Source of the DNA: an uncultured Clostridia bacterium
GTDB lineage: Bacteria > Bacillota > Clostridia > Christensenellales > Borkfalkiaceae
Assembly: GCA_944346885.1 (NCBI GenBank)
Contig: CALVMR010000028.1
Coordinates: 1-39,716, forward strand
Reading direction: 5' to 3'
Length of the DNA stretch: 39,716 nt
Below the pieces are notes generated by a model. The model was not told the DNA's origin. It searched no databases and was given only the letters and a program-made list of their open reading frames with translations. The translations under genes and the position numbers were made by a program. Shown one piece after another: positions 8,346 to 16,033 of the stretch; positions within the stretch are counted from its first letter, which is position 1; each line of letters starts with the position of its first letter.

Positions 8346-8915
8346 TCAGCGGCGTTGTTCTTCGTCTGCGTCCGTTTGGCTGCCGAGGGTTACGAAGCGG
8401 TTGCCGCTCCGCTCCGCCGTTTGCAAGGGCGCGGCGGCGGTTCCGACGTAAAAGGTTTTTCCCTGCATCTGCGCCAAATCGTCTTGGGTAAAGCCGCGTA
8501 TTTTCAGCGGTTTGGGCAGCGCTCTTTGCAGCTGCCGCGCCTGCCGCTTTGCCTCCCGCCGCGTTTTGCGCGCCGACGCTTCCTCCGCCTGTAAGAGTGC
8601 TTTTGCAAAGGCCTGCGTTTCGGGGCTATCCTCTTCCCAAAACAGGGCGGCGCCCCCGCCCGTCAAAACGGCGCAGCGGTACTGCGGCGCGGCGGCTGCC
8701 GCCAAACGGATGGCGCCGAGCAGCGTCAGGCAAAAGGAGAGCGCTTCAACGCCCGCAAGCAGCGCGCCGAGGCAGGTGAAAACGATGGCGACGGGCGTAT
8801 CCGCACACAGCCACAGGGCGACGACAAGCGCCGCCGCCAAAACGAAAAGCACGATGTACAGCGCCGCCTGCCTGTGCAGGGCGGTGCGCCGTTTGCCGAT
8901 GAGGGTCTGTTGCAT
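8346..8915 (-). CDS. Unknown two-helix membrane protein inside the leu operon
   Basis: 189 residues from the ATG at 8915, preceded by AAGGGGGA; the longer open frame to 9056 would overlap leuD and is not preferred. Residues about 20-42 and 48-75 are hydrophobic and probably form two membrane helices. The remainder is soluble and strongly basic around residues 110-135 ([20 protein letters not shown]), and the short ending is rich in polar and charged residues. I recognise no family. It sits 19 bases after leuD and 70 bases before leuB, so it should be cotranscribed with both. This is not a standard leucine gene. Such a topology would suit a PH-like or other cytosolic regulator on the membrane, but that is conjecture. 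Expression as a real gene is supported by spacing, ribosome binding site and operon context. Confidence 0.7.
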   Translation of the reverse strand: MQQTLIGKRRTALHRQAALYIVLFVLAAALVVALWLCADTPVAIVFTCLGALLAGVEALSFCLTLLGAIRLAAAAAPQYRCAVLTGGGAALFWEEDSPETQAFAKALLQAEEASARKTRREAKRQARQLQRALPKPLKIRGFTQDDLAQMQGKTFYVGTAAAPLQTAERSGNRFVTLGSQTDADEEQRR

Positions 8916-8934
8916 GGCGATCCCCCTTATGCGC

Positions 8935-9420
8935 TCAGCTGTTTTTGATGGAGTTGAGCAGCCCGCCCCGGTCGATGATGTTTTGGATAAAGGGAGGGAA
9001 GGGTTCTGCTTGGAATTTTTGCCCCGTCGTTTCGTTGACGATCTCGCCCTTAGCAAGGTCGCAGGAAACGGTATCGCCCGCCTTGATGTTTTTCACCGCT
9101 TCGGGGCATTCGAGGATGGGCAGCCCGATGTTGATGGAGTTGCGGTAAAAGATGCGCGCAAAGGAATTGGCGATGACCAGCGAAATGCCGCTCGCCTTGA
9201 TGGCGATGGGCGCGTGTTCGCGCGAGGAGCCGCAGCCGAAGTTATCTTCCGCCACGATGATATCGCCCTTTTTGACCTTTTTAACGAACTCTTTGTCGAT
9301 ATCCTCCATGCAGTGCGAGGCAAGCTCGGCTTCGGAGGTGGTGTTGAGGTAGCGCGCGGGGATGATCACGTCGGTATCCACGTCGCTTTTATAACGGAAA
9401 ACAGTTCCTTTCACTTGCAT
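8935..9420 (-). CDS. leuD: 3-isopropylmalate dehydratase small subunit
   Basis: 161 residues, the short clostridial/archaeal-type LeuD swivel domain. Motifs: [19 protein letters not shown] (N-terminal signature), [16 protein letters not shown] (substrate-loop signature) and [19 protein letters not shown]. With LeuC it interconverts 2- and 3-isopropylmalate; small LeuCD pairs of this type often also handle citramalate/beta-methylmalate. AAGGAG lies upstream of the ATG, 21 bases after leuC. The neighbouring cimA fits the dual use. Confidence 0.96.
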   Translation of the reverse strand: MQVKGTVFRYKSDVDTDVIIPARYLNTTSEAELASHCMEDIDKEFVKKVKKGDIIVAEDNFGCGSSREHAPIAIKASGISLVIANSFARIFYRNSINIGLPILECPEAVKNIKAGDTVSCDLAKGEIVNETTGQKFQAEPFPPFIQNIIDRGGLLNSIKNS

Positions 9421-9441
9421 GGTTCGGTTTCTCCTTAAAAA

Positions 9442-10704
9442 TTATTGCAGCTCTTCGGGGCTTGCCAGCCTTCCCAAAACCGCGCTCGCCGCCGCAACGT
9501 ACGGGGAGGCGAGGTACACTTCGCTGTCTACGTGCCCCATCCGCCCGACGAAGTTGCGGTTGGTGGTGGCAACGGCGCGCTCGCCCGCGGCGAGGATGCC
9601 CATGTGCCCGCCCAAGCAGGGCCCGCAGGTGGGGGTGGAGACCACGGCGCCCGCGTCGATGAACACGTCGAACAGCCCCTCGTGCATCGCCTGCTTCCAG
9701 ATCTCGTTGGTGGCGGGGATCACGATCGTGCGCACGCCCTTGGCAACGTGCCTGCCGCGCAGGATCTCCGCCGCGATGCGCAGGTCGGAAATGTGCCCGT
9801 TCGTGCAGCTGCCGATGACCACTTGGTCGATCTTCACCTCGCCCCACGCTTCGCGGGTGCGGGTGTTTTCGGGCAGGTGCGGGAAGGCGACCGTCGGTTT
9901 GAGTTTGGAGAGGTCAACTTCGATCGTGCGCTCGTATTCGGCGTCTTCGTCCGCTTCGAATACGCGCACGGGCCGCGTAAAGCGCCCGTTCAGATATTCG
10001 CGCGTCACGTCGTCTACGGGGAAAATGCCGTTCTTTGCGCCCGCTTCGATCGCCATGTTGCAGATGGTAAAGCGGTCGTCGATGGAGAGGTATTGCACGC
10101 CGTCGCCCGTAAACTCCATCGATTTGTACAGCGCGCCGTCCACGCCGATCAGCCCGATGATGTGCAGGATGATATCTTTGCCGCAGATGTACTTTGCGGG
10201 TCTGTTTTTGAGCACGAAGCGGATCGCGGCAGGAACTTTGAACCAGCAGCGGTTGCTCATCATGCCCGCCGCCATATCCGTGCTGCCCACGCCCGTGGAA
10301 AAGGCGCCCAGCGCCCCGTAGGTGCAGGTGTGGCTGTCTGCCCCGATCACCAGATCGCCCGCGCCGACCAGCCCTTTTTCGGGCAGCAGCGCGTGTTCGA
10401 TGCCCATTTGCCCGACGTCGAAAAAGTTTTCCACGCCGTACGCGCGCGCAAACTCGCGTACCGTTTTGACCTGCTGCGCCGCCTTGATATCCTTGTTCGG
10501 GGTAAAGTGGTCCATCACCAAGCTCACCCGTTCGGGGCATTTTACGCAGGGGAAGCCGGCGCCCTCAAACGCCTTTACGGCAACGGGCGAAGTGATATCG
10601 TTGCCGAGCACCATATCCAGCTCCGCGTCGATCAGCTGCCCCGCTTTCACGCTTTCGAGCCCCGCGTGGAAGGCGAGGATCTTTTGCGACATTGTCATTC
10701 CCAT
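9442..10704 (-). CDS. leuC: 3-isopropylmalate dehydratase large subunit
   Basis: 420 residues, the short LeuC class that pairs with 160-residue LeuD. The [4Fe-4S] ligands are Cys300 (VIGSCTNG) and Cys360/Cys363 ([12 protein letters not shown]). Other aconitase-family motifs: [32 protein letters not shown], and the late [11 protein letters not shown]. It is first in the leu operon. AGGAGA precedes the ATG at 10704 (the protein begins MGMTMSQK; the Met three codons later is a possible alternative). It is transcribed divergently from lysR across a 155-base gap. Confidence 0.97.
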   Translation of the reverse strand: MGMTMSQKILAFHAGLESVKAGQLIDAELDMVLGNDITSPVAVKAFEGAGFPCVKCPERVSLVMDHFTPNKDIKAAQQVKTVREFARAYGVENFFDVGQMGIEHALLPEKGLVGAGDLVIGADSHTCTYGALGAFSTGVGSTDMAAGMMSNRCWFKVPAAIRFVLKNRPAKYICGKDIILHIIGLIGVDGALYKSMEFTGDGVQYLSIDDRFTICNMAIEAGAKNGIFPVDDVTREYLNGRFTRPVRVFEADEDAEYERTIEVDLSKLKPTVAFPHLPENTRTREAWGEVKIDQVVIGSCTNGHISDLRIAAEILRGRHVAKGVRTIVIPATNEIWKQAMHEGLFDVFIDAGAVVSTPTCGPCLGGHMGILAAGERAVATTNRNFVGRMGHVDSEVYLASPYVAAASAVLGRLASPEELQ

Positions 10705-10746
10705 GGTCTTTGCTCTCCTTGGTCTCGTTTGATTTTTGTTGACAGC

Positions 10747-10776
10747 ATTATACCACAGGTGCTATACTCTTGTAAA
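10747..10776 (-). promoter_or_regulatory. Promoter of the leuC operon in the divergent lysR-leuC gap
   Basis: On the minus strand: TTTACA (10776-10771), 18 bases, TATAAT (10752-10747), putting the start near 10740 and giving a short leader. On the plus strand TTGACA (10738-10743) with TATACT-like bases 18 downstream could serve lysR, so the two promoters would overlap face to face. An AT-rich stretch with TTGTAAACAA (10770-10779) lies where a LysR-type regulator would bind, but no clean T-N11-A site could be fixed. No T-box-sized leader is present. Confidence 0.7.
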
Positions 10777-10859
10777 CAATTTATAAAATAGATAATTTTA
10801 ATTGTTTGCATTCGTTTTTCAAATGGAATGCGCGCGGCAATGCCGTAAGGAGGGGAAGG

Positions 10860-11708
10860 GTGAACAGCGAATCCATCCGTACGTTTCTTTTGCTTTCCAA
10901 ACTCAAAAATTTTACGCGTACGGCGGAGCGGCTGTACGTGGCGCAGTCTACGGTCACGAACCGCATCGCCGAGCTGGAAGAGGAAACGGGCAAGAGGCTG
11001 TTCGTGCGCGAGCGCGGGGGCGTGGAACTGACCGAGGAGGGGCAGCTGTTTTTGAGCTACGCGCAGCGCATCAGCGATTTGGAGGAGAGCTTTATCCGCG
11101 AAGTGAACGCCGCCTCCCGCTACGAGCGCACGCTGCGCGTGGGCGCGATCAACGCCGTATACGAGAGCGGGCTGTACCCGCTGCTGTGCCGCTTTTTTGC
11201 GCGCGAGCGGGGCGCGGCGCTCAAAGTGGAGCTGGGGCATTCGGCAGACCTGTTGCAGCGTTTGCAGGACGGCGTGCTGGACGTTGCCTTTTGCTACCTT
11301 CCGCTCAAAAAGGCGGGCTATGTGAGCAGGCAGTTTTCTTCGGATAAGCTGGTGCTCGCCGTAAGCCCCGCGCGCAACGAATTTAAGGGCGGCATCCGCA
11401 AGGAGCAGCTTGCCGAATGTGAATACCTCATGTGCAATTTCGCCTTCGGCGACGCGGGAGAATACGTGCGCTCGCTCTTTCCGCCGCGGCACGCCTTCCG
11501 GTTTGAGATCGACAACAGCAGCAAGCTGGCGCGCTACCTTGCAGACGGGCTGGGGTACAGCTTTTTGCCCTATAAGATGGCGGAAAAAGAAATCGCTGCG
11601 GGCAGGTTGGAAGTGGTGCGCACCATCGGCTTTTCCGCGCCGGAGCTGGTCAGCTACTGCACCTACCGCAAAAACAACGAATTGGCTGCAAAATTTTCGG
11701 GCGAATAG
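10860..11708 (+). CDS. LysR-type transcriptional regulator, divergent from leuC
   Basis: 282 residues from a GTG at 10860, chosen because AAGGAGGGG precedes it and it begins just before the winged-helix domain; an upstream ATG frame (10806) adds 18 residues without homology. The winged-helix domain occupies about residues 1-60 (IRTFLLLSKLKNFTRTAERL, then VAQSTVTNRIAELEEETGK, then LFVRERGGVELTEEG), followed by a linker helix and a two-lobe effector-binding domain (LRVGAINAVYESGLYP...). By position it most likely controls the divergent leuCD-orf-leuB operon, in the manner of LeuO- or CysL-like activators; the effector is unknown. A bidirectional terminator lies about 230 bases downstream. Confidence 0.88.
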   Translation: MNSESIRTFLLLSKLKNFTRTAERLYVAQSTVTNRIAELEEETGKRLFVRERGGVELTEEGQLFLSYAQRISDLEESFIREVNAASRYERTLRVGAINAVYESGLYPLLCRFFARERGAALKVELGHSADLLQRLQDGVLDVAFCYLPLKKAGYVSRQFSSDKLVLAVSPARNEFKGGIRKEQLAECEYLMCNFAFGDAGEYVRSLFPPRHAFRFEIDNSSKLARYLADGLGYSFLPYKMAEKEIAAGRLEVVRTIGFSAPELVSYCTYRKNNELAAKFSGE

Positions 11709-11744
11709 CCGCCCGCGTAAAATCGGGGCGGGAGAGCGCGGCGC

Positions 11745-11833
11745 AAAAACGCGGCAAGAGAATACCCGCGCAAAGGCGGCGGGGCGAGAGCGCAAGGCGT
11801 AAAAACGCGGCAAGAGAATACCCGCGCAAAGGC
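11745..11833. repeat. Two-copy direct repeat (33 bp, 56-bp period) downstream of lysR
   Basis: Bases 11745-11777 recur exactly at 11801-11833 (starting AAAAACGCGGCAAGAG). The intervening bases are also similar, giving a two-unit tandem repeat. The 409-base gap between lysR and cimA also holds the DnaA-box pair and the bidirectional terminator annotated separately, and an imperfect repeat of CTTGCACGCC/CTTGCACACC with CCCTTTAAA near 12060-12120. No gene is seen in the gap. Confidence 0.7.
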
Positions 11834-11880
11834 AGGGCAAAAGCGTGCGGGATCCGCGCGTGGATGGCAGAGCGAAAACA

Positions 11881-11920
11881 AAAGTTATCCCCAAATGTTT
11901 TGCACATTGTGGATAACTTT
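11881..11920. promoter_or_regulatory. Inverted pair of DnaA-box-like sites
   Basis: AAAGTTATCCCCAA (11881-11894) and TTGTGGATAACTTT (11907-11920) form arms of 14 bases with one mismatch around a 12-base centre. The right arm contains a perfect DnaA 9-mer, TTATCCACA read on the minus strand (11916-11908); the left arm has TTATCCCCA (one change). No T run directly follows, so a terminator role is less likely, but the symmetry could also simply be a hairpin. Confidence 0.5.
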
Positions 11921-11941
11921 TTGTGATTTGCCGCAAATAAC

Positions 11942-11972
11942 AAAAAACGGCGGAAAAAATCCGCCGTTTTTT
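11942..11972. terminator. Bidirectional terminator between lysR and cimA
   Basis: AAAAAACGGCGG (11942-11953), a 7-base loop, then CCGCCGTTTTTT (11961-11972). The A and T runs flank a GC-rich 6-bp core, so it works in both directions. On the plus strand it can end lysR, on the minus strand messages from cimA. Confidence 0.85.
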
Positions 11973-12117
11973 GCTGTTTTTTGTTGAAAATGTAGAAAAC
12001 TTTTTCCATAATTTTCCATACAACGAAGGGATCGCGCCAGCCCGTGCCCGCAGCTGCCCGCTTGCACGCCTCCCTTTAAAGCACCGCGGGCGGGGGAGGG
12101 GGCTTGCACACCGCCCT

Positions 12118-13701
12118 TTAAAACGCCGCCAAGCCGCGCTTCATCAGCGCGTAATCGATGGAATCGGTAAGCGCAAACCAGCTGGCTTCGATGATGTCTT
12201 CGGAAACGCCCACGGTCGTCCAGCTGTCCGCGCTGTCAGCCGAGGTGATGAGCACGCGCACCTTTGCCGCCGTTGCCTTGGCAGAGTCGAGCACGCGCAC
12301 TTTAAAGTCTACCAGCGATACGCGCGCGATCTCCGGGTAAAAATCGGAGAGGGCGGAGCGCAGCGCCAAGTCCATTGCGTGCACGGGGCCTTCGCCGTCG
12401 GAAGCGGCGATCTTGGTCACGCCATTCACGCGCACTTTGATGATGGCGGAGGCAACTTTGCCCTCGATGGCGGGCTGTTCGTTGATGATCTTGTAGTTGA
12501 TGAGGTCGAACGAGCTTTTGTACTGCCCCAAGATCTTTTTTACGAGCAGAACAAAACTTGCCTCCGCCGCCTCGTATTGGTAGCCCGCCAGCGCCCGCTC
12601 TTTGAGCGCCGCGGCGATCGCGCCCATCTCTTTTCCGCCCTTATCCAGGTGCGGGAAGTAGTTTTTGAGCTTTTCGTAAATGGCGCTCTTGCCGGAAATT
12701 TCGGATAGGAGGAATTTCCGCTTGTTGCCGATGGCTGCGGGGTCGATGTGTTCGAAGGAGGAGGAGTATTTGAGCACCCCGTCCGCATGCATGCCCGCCT
12801 TGTGCGCAAACGCGTTCATGCCGACGTACGGGCTGTTTGCGGGGATGGCGGCGTTTGCCGTTTCGGCAAGGGTCATCGCCGCCTCATAGATATCTTTGAG
12901 GTGTTCGGGCGGAATGCATTGCAGCCCCCGTTTGAGCTGCAAATTGCAGATGAGCGTGCACAAATTCGTGTTGCCGCACCGCTCGCCGAAGCCGAGGAAG
13001 GTGCCCTGCACCTGCCTTGCGCCCGCGCGCACCGCCTCAATGGAGGCGGCAACGGCAAGCCCGCCGTCGTTGTGGCAGTGGATGGCAACGATCTTTGCGG
13101 GGAACGCCGCGCATACCGCTTTGGTAATGGCATACGCCTCGTCCGGGAAAATGCCGCCGTTCGTATCGCACAGGCACAGCACTTCGGCGCCCGCCTTTTC
13201 CGCCGCGCCGAGTGCGCGCAGGGCGTATTCCGCATCCGTTTTATAGCCGTCGAAAAAGTGTTCCGCGTCGAACACAACTTTTTTGCCGCGCTGCGCCAAA
13301 AAGCGTACGCTGCTTTCGATCATGGCAAGGTTCTCTTCCGGGGTCACCTTTAAAACGTCGGTCGCGTGGCGGATATGGCTTTTGCCGAAGATGGCAACGT
13401 ATTCGGTATCCGCCGCCAGCAGGGAGGCGAGGTTGGCGTCTTCTTCGGGCGCAACGCCTTTCCGGCGGGTGGAGCCGAATGCAACAAGTTTGGCGTGTTC
13501 CAGCTTTTTGCCGCGGATGCGCTGAAAAAACTCCGCTTCCGCAGGGTTGGAAAAGGGGTTGCCCGCCTCGATAAAGTCAATGCCGAGGCGGTCCAGCGTT
13601 TCGATGACGCGCAGTTTATCCTCTACCGAAAAGGAGATGTTTGCGCCCTGCGCGCCGTCGCGCAGGGTGGAATCGAAGGTAAAAAGTTTGGTATCGTTCA
13701 T
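12118..13701 (-). CDS. cimA: (R)-citramalate synthase
   Basis: 527 residues from the ATG at 13701 (MNDTKLFTFDSTLRDG), picked by family alignment; an upstream in-frame Met at 13761 has no better ribosome binding site, and neither start has a clear one. The N-terminal HMGL-type barrel shows STLRDGAQG, then ISFSVEDKLRVIETLDRLGIDFIEAGNP, then LCDTNGGIFPDE, then AIHCHNDGGLAVAASIEAVRAGARQVQGTFLGFGERCGN, with metal-binding His-x-His. The C-terminal 140 residues are a LeuA-type allosteric domain. DGAQG-x-x-ISFSVEDK is the pattern of CimA rather than LeuA. CimA condenses pyruvate with acetyl-CoA to citramalate, which LeuCD and LeuB turn into 2-oxobutyrate, an isoleucine precursor made without threonine. 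It is the last gene of ilvB-ilvN-ilvD-cimA. Some HMGL paralogues differ in substrate, so the exact reaction is inferred. Confidence 0.88.
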   Translation of the reverse strand: MNDTKLFTFDSTLRDGAQGANISFSVEDKLRVIETLDRLGIDFIEAGNPFSNPAEAEFFQRIRGKKLEHAKLVAFGSTRRKGVAPEEDANLASLLAADTEYVAIFGKSHIRHATDVLKVTPEENLAMIESSVRFLAQRGKKVVFDAEHFFDGYKTDAEYALRALGAAEKAGAEVLCLCDTNGGIFPDEAYAITKAVCAAFPAKIVAIHCHNDGGLAVAASIEAVRAGARQVQGTFLGFGERCGNTNLCTLICNLQLKRGLQCIPPEHLKDIYEAAMTLAETANAAIPANSPYVGMNAFAHKAGMHADGVLKYSSSFEHIDPAAIGNKRKFLLSEISGKSAIYEKLKNYFPHLDKGGKEMGAIAAALKERALAGYQYEAAEASFVLLVKKILGQYKSSFDLINYKIINEQPAIEGKVASAIIKVRVNGVTKIAASDGEGPVHAMDLALRSALSDFYPEIARVSLVDFKVRVLDSAKATAAKVRVLITSADSADSWTTVGVSEDIIEASWFALTDSIDYALMKRGLAAF

Positions 13702-13795
13702 AGGTTTTTGAAAAAAGAGAGGGCGCGGCAGCCCTCCCGCATTGCCGCCCGCGCCTTCCATCCCGCGGGAAGGCGCGGAAAAGGTTTGCCTGCGG

Positions 13796-15466
13796 TTACG
13801 GTTTGAGCGCGGTAACGGCGCCCTTGCTTGCGCTCGTCACCTGCGCGCGGTAGCGTTTGAGGTACCCGTCCACGGGTTTTTCCTGCGGTTTAAAGGTTTT
13901 CAGCCGCTCGGCAAGCTCTTTTTCCTCGATGCGCAAGTCGATCCTGCCGCCTTCGATGTCGATGTCGATGATATCGCCTTCGCGCACCACGCCGATCGCG
14001 CCGCCCGCCGCCGCTTCGGGGCAAACGTGCCCGATCGCAGCGCCGCGCGTCGCGCCCGAAAACCTGCCGTCGGTGATCAGCGCCACGTCCGCGCCCAGCC
14101 CCGCGCCGACGATGGCGGAAGTGGGGGAGAGCATTTCGCGCATGCCGGGGCCGCCTTTGGGCCCCTCGTAGCGGATGACAACGACGTCGCCCTTTGCGAT
14201 CTTGCCCGAAGAGATCGCTTCCATCGCCGCCTCCTCGCTGTCGAACACCCGCGCGGGCCCGCTGTGGCGGAGCATGGCGGGATCGACGGCGCTCTTTTTG
14301 ACGACCGCGCCCTCTTTTGCAAGGTTGCCTTTGAGGATCGCCAGCCCGCCCGTGGGGGAATAGGGGTTGGAAAGCGGGCGGATAACGCGCTCGTCCAAAA
14401 CGCGCGCGTTCTTTACGCGCTCTTTTTGCGTCACGCCCGAAACGGTCATGGCGGTGCCGTCAAACAGGTCCGCGTCGATGAGTTCTTTGATGACGGCGGA
14501 GATGCCGCCCGCCTCGTTCAGGTCTTCGATGTAATCGGTGCCCGCGGGGGCGAGCTTGCAGATGTGCGGCGTTTTCGCGCTGATCGCGTTGAACGAATCG
14601 ATGGAAAACTCTTTTTCGTTCATGCCCATTTCGTTGGCGAGCGCCAAAAGGTGCAGCACGCTGTTGGAGCTTGCGCCGATGGCGTTATCCACCGCCACGG
14701 CGTTTTTGAGCGATCGGGGGGTGATCACCTGCGAAGGGCGGATGCCGTTTTGTACGGCGCGCATCACCGCTTCGCCCGTCTCTTTGGCGAGCATGAGGCG
14801 GCGGGAGTAGACCATCGGAACGGTGCCGTTGCCGGGCAGCGCGATGCCGAGCGCCTCGGTCAGGCAGTTCATGCTGTTCGCCGTAAACATGCCCGAACAG
14901 CTGCCGCAGGTCGGGCAGGCGGAGCACTCGTATTCGTGCAGTTCGGCTTCGTCGATCCTGCCCGCGTTGTAGGCGCCCACCGCCTCGAACATGGAGGAGA
15001 GGGAGAGGCGCTTGCCGTGCATTTTGCCCGCGAGCATCGGCCCGCCCGAAACAAAGGCGCACGGAAGGTCCAGCCGCACCGCCGCCAGCAGCATGCCGGG
15101 GATGATCTTATCGCAGTTTCCCACGAACACCACGCCCGAAAAGGCGTGCGCCCGCGCCAAAATTTCGGCGCTGTCGGCGATCACTTCGCGCGAGGGGAGC
15201 GAATAGCGCATGCCCGCGTGCCCCATGGCGATGCCGTCGCAAACGCCGATGGAGGGGACGACAACGGGTTTGCCGCCCGCCGCAAGCACGCCCTCTTTGA
15301 CCGCTTCGGCGATCCTGTCAAGGTACATATGCCCCGGTATGATCTCGCTCTGCGCGCAAACGATGCCGATGATGGGCTTTTTCATTTCGCTATCCGTCCA
15401 GCCCAGCGCGCGCAGCAGCGAGCGCTGAGAGGACATTGCCGTGCCTTCCGAATAGATGTTGTTCAT
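13796..15466 (-). CDS. ilvD: Dihydroxyacid dehydratase
   Basis: 556 residues, normal length. It dehydrates 2,3-dihydroxy-3-methylbutanoate or -pentanoate to the 2-oxo acids of valine and isoleucine synthesis, using an Fe-S cluster. Visible motifs: HRSLL-like SSQRSLLRALGW; SEIIPGHMYLD; VGNCDKIIPGM with Cys118; ACPTCGSCSGMFTANSMN with Cys187/Cys190; MRYSLPSREVIADS; and TDGRFSGATRG-x-x-IGHVCPEA. The gene is 34 bases downstream of ilvN and 94 upstream of cimA. The ribosome binding site is weak (GGCAGG). Confidence 0.97.
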   Translation of the reverse strand: MNNIYSEGTAMSSQRSLLRALGWTDSEMKKPIIGIVCAQSEIIPGHMYLDRIAEAVKEGVLAAGGKPVVVPSIGVCDGIAMGHAGMRYSLPSREVIADSAEILARAHAFSGVVFVGNCDKIIPGMLLAAVRLDLPCAFVSGGPMLAGKMHGKRLSLSSMFEAVGAYNAGRIDEAELHEYECSACPTCGSCSGMFTANSMNCLTEALGIALPGNGTVPMVYSRRLMLAKETGEAVMRAVQNGIRPSQVITPRSLKNAVAVDNAIGASSNSVLHLLALANEMGMNEKEFSIDSFNAISAKTPHICKLAPAGTDYIEDLNEAGGISAVIKELIDADLFDGTAMTVSGVTQKERVKNARVLDERVIRPLSNPYSPTGGLAILKGNLAKEGAVVKKSAVDPAMLRHSGPARVFDSEEAAMEAISSGKIAKGDVVVIRYEGPKGGPGMREMLSPTSAIVGAGLGADVALITDGRFSGATRGAAIGHVCPEAAAGGAIGVVREGDIIDIDIEGGRIDLRIEEKELAERLKTFKPQEKPVDGYLKRYRAQVTSASKGAVTALKP

Positions 15467-15500
15467 GCCGATATACCTGCCGTTTTTTCAGTTTTATGGG

Positions 15501-16019
15501 TCAGATGGATTCGTTGTAGTCTACCAAATCGTTGAGGCAGCTTTCCCCGCGCGAAAGCGCGATGGTGCCCGTGCGCGCCAATTCCAAAATGCCGTACGGT
15601 TCGATCACTTTTACAAAGGCGTTGAGCTTGCTCGGCTCTCCCGTGATCTCCAACACCAGCGATCCGGGGGAGAGATCGACGACTTTTGCCTTATAGATCT
15701 CCTTGATCTCCAAGATCTCGGAGCGCTTTTCGGCGGGGGCGGAAATTTTTACGAGCAGCAGTTCGCGGTAAACGGAAAGTTTTTCGTCCGCCAAAGCGAT
15801 CTTTTTCACGTCGATGAGTTTATCCAGCTGTTTGGTCATCTGCGCGAGGATGTATTCGTCGCCGCCCAGCACGATGGTCATGCGCGAGAGGTCTTTGTTC
15901 TCCGTTGCGCATACGCACAGACTTTCGATGTTGAAGCCGCGGCGGGCAAACAGCCCGGAAACGCGGGTAAGCACGCCGCTTTTGTTGGCGACAAGCGCCG
16001 TTATCGTGTATTTTTCCAT
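15501..16019 (-). CDS. ilvN: Acetolactate synthase small (regulatory) subunit
   Basis: 172 residues, the usual length of IlvN/IlvH. An N-terminal ACT domain (YTITALVANKSGVLTRVSGLFARRGFNIESL) carries the valine-binding surface, followed by the conserved C-terminal domain (ISAPAEKRSEILEIKEIYKAKVVDLSPGSLVLEITGEPSKLNAFVKVIEPYGILELARTG). It binds the catalytic subunit, raises its activity and gives valine feedback control. It starts 14 bases after ilvB, so the two are translated together. Confidence 0.96.
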   Translation of the reverse strand: MEKYTITALVANKSGVLTRVSGLFARRGFNIESLCVCATENKDLSRMTIVLGGDEYILAQMTKQLDKLIDVKKIALADEKLSVYRELLLVKISAPAEKRSEILEIKEIYKAKVVDLSPGSLVLEITGEPSKLNAFVKVIEPYGILELARTGTIALSRGESCLNDLVDYNESI

Positions 16020-16033
16020 GGTTTGCCCTTCCC

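Noticed and set aside
13742..15535. 597-codon plus-strand frame opposite ilvD
   Set aside because: Shadow of ilvD; His/Arg-rich composition and no homology, while ilvD is certain.
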